Positions 5,155-9,009 of a stretch of 9,009 bases of DNA are shown piece by piece. Made by a program: the position numbers and the translations under genes. The stretch lies in contig JAJFFI010000399.1 in the NCBI GenBank assembly GCA_021776755.1, positions 1-9,009 of the forward strand, read 5' to 3'. Below the pieces are notes generated by a model. It saw nothing but the letters and a program-made list of their open reading frames with translations. It did no database searches and was not told where the DNA came from. Source of the DNA: Alphaproteobacteria bacterium. GTDB lineage: Bacteria; Pseudomonadota; Alphaproteobacteria; JAJFFI01. Position 1 is the stretch's first letter. Every line of letters begins with the position of its first letter.

Positions 5155-7299
5155 TCAGTTCTGCCTGCCAAGGCGGTCGCGGTTCAAAACCCACGGGCGC
5201 AGGCCCCGTTCGTCTGCGACGCTCCGGACGGCGATACCCCGTGCCGAGATCCAGAGTGCGTGACCGCCTTCGCGCCAGAGATCGAAGCGGTCGATCACAT
5301 GCGACGGCCCGCGGCAAGCAGTCCGGACGGGTTCGAGGCTCACAACCGCGTCCGCCCGCGCGCAGTCCTCTTCCAGCACCCGTTCGTCGCGGACCAGTGC
5401 CACCGCCTGGCCTTCAAGGCGATAGATGCAGCCGGCGGCATCACACCTCAGACGGCCGTCATATGAGGCACCGTTCGGCGGCCAGGCGCGGGCGGTATCG
5501 GTTCCGGCCCGCCGCATCCACCCCCCGGCCACGAAGGCGCCGGCCCGCTGGTTCGACAGCATGTAGCGCCCGTCCGCGCCCCGTACCGCCATCAGCCGCG
5601 CATCGCCCGTAATCAGCACGTCGGGCGGGGTCACGAAGGCCAGCGACAGCAGCGCCGCGACCGGGCCCGCCAGCCCCGCGAGCCGCCATTTCGTGCGCCA
5701 GACGCAAAGCCACAATCCGCCGAGGGCCGCCGCGGCCAGCCCCCAGGACGGCATCGCCGGCGCGAGCCACACCGCGCCCTTCCAGTTGGCCACCGTGTGC
5801 GCCACGCCGAGAACCGCCTCGATCCCCCACCCCATCGCCGCGAGCGGGATGTGATCGAGACCGAATGGCATGAGCAGAAACGCGATCAGTCCGCAGGGCA
5901 TGATCCAGAGCGCGGTGATCGGGACCGACAGCAGGTTGGCCGCGAGCCCGAATGCCGCAAACCGGTTGAAGTGATAGATTGCAAAAATGCCGGTGGCCGT
6001 GCCGGCGATCAATGTCGTGAGCGCAATACCCCCGATATAGCGCGCGGCCCGGGTGACCGGGGTCCGCCGCGAAAATCCATCGGCGCGGGACGCCCGCCAG
6101 GCCGCCAGCGCCTCATAGGCCGCGATCAGGGACACGACGGCGGCGAACGACATCTGGAAACTCGCACCAAGCAGGCTCTCCGGCGCGATTGCGAGGATCA
6201 CCGCGGCCGCCCAGGCCACAAGCCGCATGGTGAGCGCCGTCCGGTCGATAAGGATCGCAAACAGCACCAGTCCCACCATGATGAAGGCGCGCTGGGTCGG
6301 GACTGTCGCGCCCGTTATGAGCATGTAGGCGAAAGCCCCCGCGAGCGCGCCGGCCGCGGCCCATTTCCGGATCGGATAGCGCAGCACGAGGGCGGGCACG
6401 AGTGCAAACCCGAGCCGCATCACGAAAAAGATGAACCCCGCCGCAAGGCCGATGTGAAGACCCGAGATTGCCAGCAGATGGGCGAGACCGGATTTCCGCA
6501 TGGCTTCGAGATCGGCCTCGCCAATCCCGCTCCGGTCGCCGGTCAAGAGGGCCGCCGCCACCGCGCCCGCCCTCCCCGGCAAGGCCGACTGGATGCGGAG
6601 ACTCGTTGCTTCCCGGAGACGGGCAAGCCAGAGCGTGGCGCCGCCCTGCCTGGAACTCTCCATGGCCGAAACCTGGGCCACGGTGTAGCCGACCCCTCCC
6701 AACCGTTCGAACCAGGCCCGGCGCTGGAAGTCGTAGGCGCCCGGCGTCGAGGGTTCGGGCGGCGGCAACAGCACGGCCCGGGTCCGGACGCGGTCTCCGG
6801 GTTGCGGCAGGACGGTATGCTTCACGCTGTGTTTGACGCGCACGCGGTCAGGTGTCCCGGCCGCGCCCAGGCCGGAGACCGTCAGCCGGTCGAGCGTGAG
6901 GCGGACGCCGTCGGCACGCCGCTCGACCTGCACAACCCGTCCCCGGAGATCATCGACGAAAATGCGTTTGGCAATCACAGGGGCGGCCACCGCATGGGTC
7001 CGCCATTGGGCGACGACCGCGCCGGACGCAAAGGCAGCAACCAGTGCGGCGCCCAGCAGAGCCGGCGCGCGATTGCGGCCCCACCAGACGCCCGCAAGTG
7101 CCAGCACCAGGACGAGTGGCGCGATCCAGACCGGCGGCTCGGACCAGAGCGCGAAATAGGTGGCAATCCCCCCGCCGAACGCGACCGGCAACCAGAGCAG
7201 CCAGCGCGACCGTTCCGCCGCGAGCGAGGCTGCGGCCCATCGCCATAACCGATCTACAACACCGCGCCGCGCGCGTTTGTGTCCGTAATTCCGCTCCAT
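5155..7299 (-). CDS. comEC: ComEC/Rec2 family inner-membrane DNA uptake channel
   Basis: ComEC carries single-stranded DNA across the inner membrane during natural transformation. The protein has 714 residues, typical for alphaproteobacterial members. N-terminal hydrophobic segments (about 32-52, 57-74, 79-98) are followed by a soluble DUF4131/OB-like part (about 105-215, with RGRVVQVERRADGVRLTL and PPEPSTPGAYDFQRRAWF). The Competence domain follows (about 240-540), with LLTGDRSGI (251-259), SGLAHLLAISGLHIGL (270-285), ATVPTQRAFIMV (331-342) and SLLGASFQMSFAAVVSL (375-391), and many membrane helices. The C-terminal 160 residues replace the metallo-beta-lactamase nuclease of Bacillus ComEC; no HxHxDH motif is present, and segments such as DVLITGDARLMAVRGADGRYML look like a degenerate version of it. 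The start ATG has no obvious ribosome binding site. Other competence genes are not in the window, so working transformation cannot be inferred. Confidence 0.95.
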   Translation of the reverse strand: MERNYGHKRARRGVVDRLWRWAAASLAAERSRWLLWLPVAFGGGIATYFALWSEPPVWIAPLVLVLALAGVWWGRNRAPALLGAALVAAFASGAVVAQWRTHAVAAPVIAKRIFVDDLRGRVVQVERRADGVRLTLDRLTVSGLGAAGTPDRVRVKHSVKHTVLPQPGDRVRTRAVLLPPPEPSTPGAYDFQRRAWFERLGGVGYTVAQVSAMESSRQGGATLWLARLREATSLRIQSALPGRAGAVAAALLTGDRSGIGEADLEAMRKSGLAHLLAISGLHIGLAAGFIFFVMRLGFALVPALVLRYPIRKWAAAGALAGAFAYMLITGATVPTQRAFIMVGLVLFAILIDRTALTMRLVAWAAAVILAIAPESLLGASFQMSFAAVVSLIAAYEALAAWRASRADGFSRRTPVTRAARYIGGIALTTLIAGTATGIFAIYHFNRFAAFGLAANLLSVPITALWIMPCGLIAFLLMPFGLDHIPLAAMGWGIEAVLGVAHTVANWKGAVWLAPAMPSWGLAAAALGGLWLCVWRTKWRLAGLAGPVAALLSLAFVTPPDVLITGDARLMAVRGADGRYMLSNQRAGAFVAGGWMRRAGTDTARAWPPNGASYDGRLRCDAAGCIYRLEGQAVALVRDERVLEEDCARADAVVSLEPVRTACRGPSHVIDRFDLWREGGHALWISARGIAVRSVADERGLRPWVLNRDRLGRQN

Positions 7300-7370
7300 C
7301 CGGGAATATTAGCTCAAGATTCCAGAAAAATGCCTCCCCCAACGGCGTACCCGGTGGCGCCGGGCTGTGC

Positions 7371-7376
7371 TACACA
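7371..7376 (+). promoter_or_regulatory. Possible -10 element for gltX
   Basis: TGTGCTACACACC contains an extended -10-like TGC-TACACA about 45 bp before the gltX ATG in the 121-bp gap between the divergent comEC and gltX. No good -35 element stands 16-18 bp upstream (TACCCG), so this is weak. No other element in the gap looked better; a T/C-rich run lies at 7387-7410. Confidence 0.3.
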
Positions 7377-7420
7377 CCCGGCGCACCTTCCTTGTTCCCC
7401 TCCCGCCCCGACAGGCCCGC

Positions 7421-8818
7421 ATGACCGTCGTCACCCGTTTCGCCCCCACGCCCACCCGTTTCCTGCATATAGGCGGCGCCCGCACCGCGCTGTTCAACTG
7501 GCTCTATGCCAGGCACACCGGCGGACAGTTCCTGCTGCGGATAGAGGACACCGACCGCAAACGCTCGACCGAAGAGGCCAAGGCCGCAATCATCGACGGG
7601 CTCGAATGGCTCGGCATCGATTGGGACGGCGACATTGTCTACCAGTCCGAACGTGCGGACCGTCACGCCGAGGTGGCGCACGCGATGCTCGAGGCGGGCA
7701 ACGCCTATCATTGCTGGTGCACACCGGAAGTGCTCCAGACAATGCGCGAGACCGCGAAGGCCGACGGGCGCCAACCGCGCTACGACGGCACGTGGCGCGA
7801 CCGGGACCCCTCGGAGGCGCCGGACGGGGTCGACCCGGTCGTCCGGCTGCGCGCCCCCCGGGAGGGCGAGACCGTCATCGACGATGCCGTGCAGGGCAAG
7901 GTGGTCACCGCAAACACCCAGCTCGACGACATGATCCTGCTTCGCGCCGACGGGACGCCGACCTACATGCTGTCCGTGGTCGTCGACGATCACGACATGG
8001 GCATCACCCACATCATCCGGGGCGACGATCACCTGACAAATGCCGCCCGCCAGGCCCAGATCTACCGCGCAATGGGCTGGGATGTGCCGACCTTTGCCCA
8101 TATCCCGCTGATCCACGGCGCTGACGGCGCAAAACTCTCGAAACGCCACGGTGCGCTCGGGGTCGATGCCTATCGCGACATGGGATACCTGCCCGAAGCG
8201 ATCCGGAACTACCTGTTGCGGCTTGGCTGGAGCCACGGCGACGACGAGATCATCTCGACCGAGCAGGCGATTGAATGGTTCGACCTCGGCGACGTCAACA
8301 AGGGCGCCGCGCGGTTTGATTTCGCCAAGCTCGACAATCTGAATGCGCAATACATCAAGACCGCAGAGGCTGGCCGCCTGCTCGGACTCATCGCCCCACT
8401 GATTGAGGCAGATACAGGCGTTACGCCGTCAGCCGCAGCCCGGAAGCGGCTGGCAGCGGGGCTCGACGGCTTGCGGTCCCGCTCCAAAACAATCCTGGAA
8501 CTGGCTGAAAACGCAAAGATTTACTCATCTGACCGACCGTTGGAATTTGAGGAAAAGGCAGCTGTGCTGCTCGATCCCGATGCCCGTGGCCGGCTTGCAG
8601 CCTTGCGAACCGCGCTCGAGGATCATGACGACTGGACCGAGGAAGCGCTCGAAACCGCGGTCAAAGGTCATGCTGAAACCCAAGACCTGAAACTTGGGCT
8701 CATCGCACAGCCGCTGCGGGCCGTGCTCACCGGACGCACCGCATCGCCGGGCATATTCGAGGTGATGGCAGTGCTGGGAAAAGACGAGACTCTCGGCCGC
8801 CTCGCCGATGCCGCGTGA
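7421..8818 (+). CDS. gltX: Glutamyl-tRNA synthetase (GltX), class I
   Basis: GltX charges tRNA-Glu with glutamate using ATP. Many alphaproteobacteria have two copies and make Gln-tRNA by the GatCAB amidotransferase; which type this copy is cannot be told. The protein has 465 residues, a normal length. Motifs: HIG-G at residues 16-19, [13 protein letters not shown] (about 37-49), YHCWCTPE, the catalytic-domain segment [15 protein letters not shown], the KMSKS equivalent KLSKR at 238-242 and [19 protein letters not shown] leading to the anticodon-binding helical region. Only a CxC half of a zinc-type site is visible. An oddity is Arg13 (codon 7457-7459, CGT) where nearly all relatives have Gly just before the HIGH motif. 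ATG 7421 matches the family start MTVVTRFAP and has CAGG about 5 bp ahead; an in-frame GTG at 7367 is rejected. It stands alone, divergent from comEC. Confidence 0.95.
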   Translation: MTVVTRFAPTPTRFLHIGGARTALFNWLYARHTGGQFLLRIEDTDRKRSTEEAKAAIIDGLEWLGIDWDGDIVYQSERADRHAEVAHAMLEAGNAYHCWCTPEVLQTMRETAKADGRQPRYDGTWRDRDPSEAPDGVDPVVRLRAPREGETVIDDAVQGKVVTANTQLDDMILLRADGTPTYMLSVVVDDHDMGITHIIRGDDHLTNAARQAQIYRAMGWDVPTFAHIPLIHGADGAKLSKRHGALGVDAYRDMGYLPEAIRNYLLRLGWSHGDDEIISTEQAIEWFDLGDVNKGAARFDFAKLDNLNAQYIKTAEAGRLLGLIAPLIEADTGVTPSAAARKRLAAGLDGLRSRSKTILELAENAKIYSSDRPLEFEEKAAVLLDPDARGRLAALRTALEDHDDWTEEALETAVKGHAETQDLKLGLIAQPLRAVLTGRTASPGIFEVMAVLGKDETLGRLADAA

Positions 8819-8819
8819 C

Positions 8820-8840
8820 GGCGGAAAACTGCTGTCCGCC
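8820..8840 (+). terminator. Possible terminator of gltX
   Basis: GGCGGA (8820-8825) pairs perfectly with TCCGCC (8835-8840) around a 9-nt loop, starting 1 bp after the gltX stop. CTTCTG follows, and a T-run only appears at 8857-8861, inside the predicted gltA promoter. The stem is short, so read-through into gltA is possible. Confidence 0.4.
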
Positions 8841-8850
8841 CTTCTGCTGA

Positions 8851-8879
8851 TTGATCTTTTTGCGCTGCACCATTATGCT
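8851..8879 (+). promoter_or_regulatory. Predicted gltA promoter
   Basis: TTGATC (8851-8856), 17 bp, TATGCT (8874-8879): 4 of 6 matches to each consensus hexamer at ideal spacing, in the only AT-richer stretch of the gltX-gltA gap. Transcription would start near 8886, giving a leader of about 50 nt. Confidence 0.5.
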
Positions 8880-8937
8880 GGCGCCAGCTACACAGCGGCG
8901 CTACAGGCGGTCGCTGTTTCAGAGAAACGGAGATTTC

Positions 8938-9009
8938 ATGGGCAAAGCAGGTGGAACCGCCAAAATGGTGGAGAAAGAGCGCACGGTCACGCTGACCGAC
9001 AACGCCACA
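8938..9009 (+). CDS. gltA: Citrate synthase, first 24 codons (3' part outside window)
   Basis: Citrate synthase condenses acetyl-CoA and oxaloacetate at the entry of the TCA cycle. Only the N-terminus is visible: MGKAGGTAKMVEKERTVTLT followed by DNAT. The TVTLTDNAT stretch matches the first beta-strand of hexameric bacterial citrate synthases (typically ATLTDNATGK). The ATG is preceded by CGGAGA (8928-8933) at good spacing. The assignment rests on this short segment plus the common alphaproteobacterial order gltX-gltA, so it is likely but not certain. The gene continues past the window edge; no catalytic residues can be seen. Confidence 0.68.
   Translation, partial: MGKAGGTAKMVEKERTVTLTDNAT

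Noticed and set aside
5797..7248. Long open frame (483 codons) on the + strand across comEC
   Set aside because: Antisense to a clear comEC. The product is dominated by Arg, Gly, Pro, His and Asp, as expected from the complement of GC-biased codons, and has no recognisable domain.
7367..7420. Upstream in-frame GTG start of gltX
   Set aside because: Adds 18 residues before the conserved MTVVTRFAP start and overlaps the probable promoter.
8400..8700. Slightly AT-richer codon use in the C-terminal part of gltX, considered as a recombined segment
   Set aside because: The impression is mild, not measured, and anticodon-binding domains evolve faster; a windowed codon-usage test would be needed to claim transfer.

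Overview
The window looks like chromosomal DNA of a high-GC alphaproteobacterium, probably close to the Rhodospirillales. Three things suggest this: the protein flavour (a LexA starting [10 protein letters not shown], a ComEC without a recognisable nuclease domain, an alphaproteobacterial-type GltX), the run trpC..moaC-moeA-lexA-comEC(-)-gltX-gltA, which from general knowledge is a common alphaproteobacterial gene order, and an alphaproteobacterial-type SOS box in front of lexA. I assign no genus. The two edge genes are cut by the window: trpC lacks its 5' part and gltA lacks nearly everything after its first 24 codons.

Layout. 1-449: 3' part of trpC (tryptophan synthesis). 463-966: an unrecognised small helical protein directly behind trpC. 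971-2188 (-): a single-domain FAD-dependent amine oxidoreductase of the dimethylglycine/sarcosine dehydrogenase type, tail to tail with the small gene (4 bp between stops). 2292-3990: moaC and moeA, two molybdenum cofactor genes, probably one transcript from a promoter at about 2239-2267. 3991-4311: a regulatory intergenic region of 321 bp. 4312-5010: lexA, the SOS repressor. 5106-5135: a strong hairpin between the convergent lexA and comEC. 5155-7299 (-): comEC/rec2, the inner-membrane DNA uptake channel. 7421-8818: gltX, glutamyl-tRNA synthetase. 8851-9009: promoter, ribosome binding site and first codons of gltA, citrate synthase.

The genes are mostly housekeeping and do not form one pathway. 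The links visible are moaC with moeA (same cofactor) and lexA with its own operator. The oxidoreductase and the small unknown gene appear to be accessory insertions between trpC and moaC.

I found no convincing undescribed multi-gene system. The points most worth a second look are the lexA upstream region, where two perfect DnaA boxes flank the predicted promoter and SOS box, with a 13-bp palindrome touching the second box and an 18-bp tandem repeat in the leader; a Gly-to-Arg change beside the HIGH motif of GltX; and the oxidoreductase, which keeps the flavin-linking histidine but stops where the folate-binding half of its relatives would begin. No tRNA, rRNA, insertion sequence or CRISPR array was seen.
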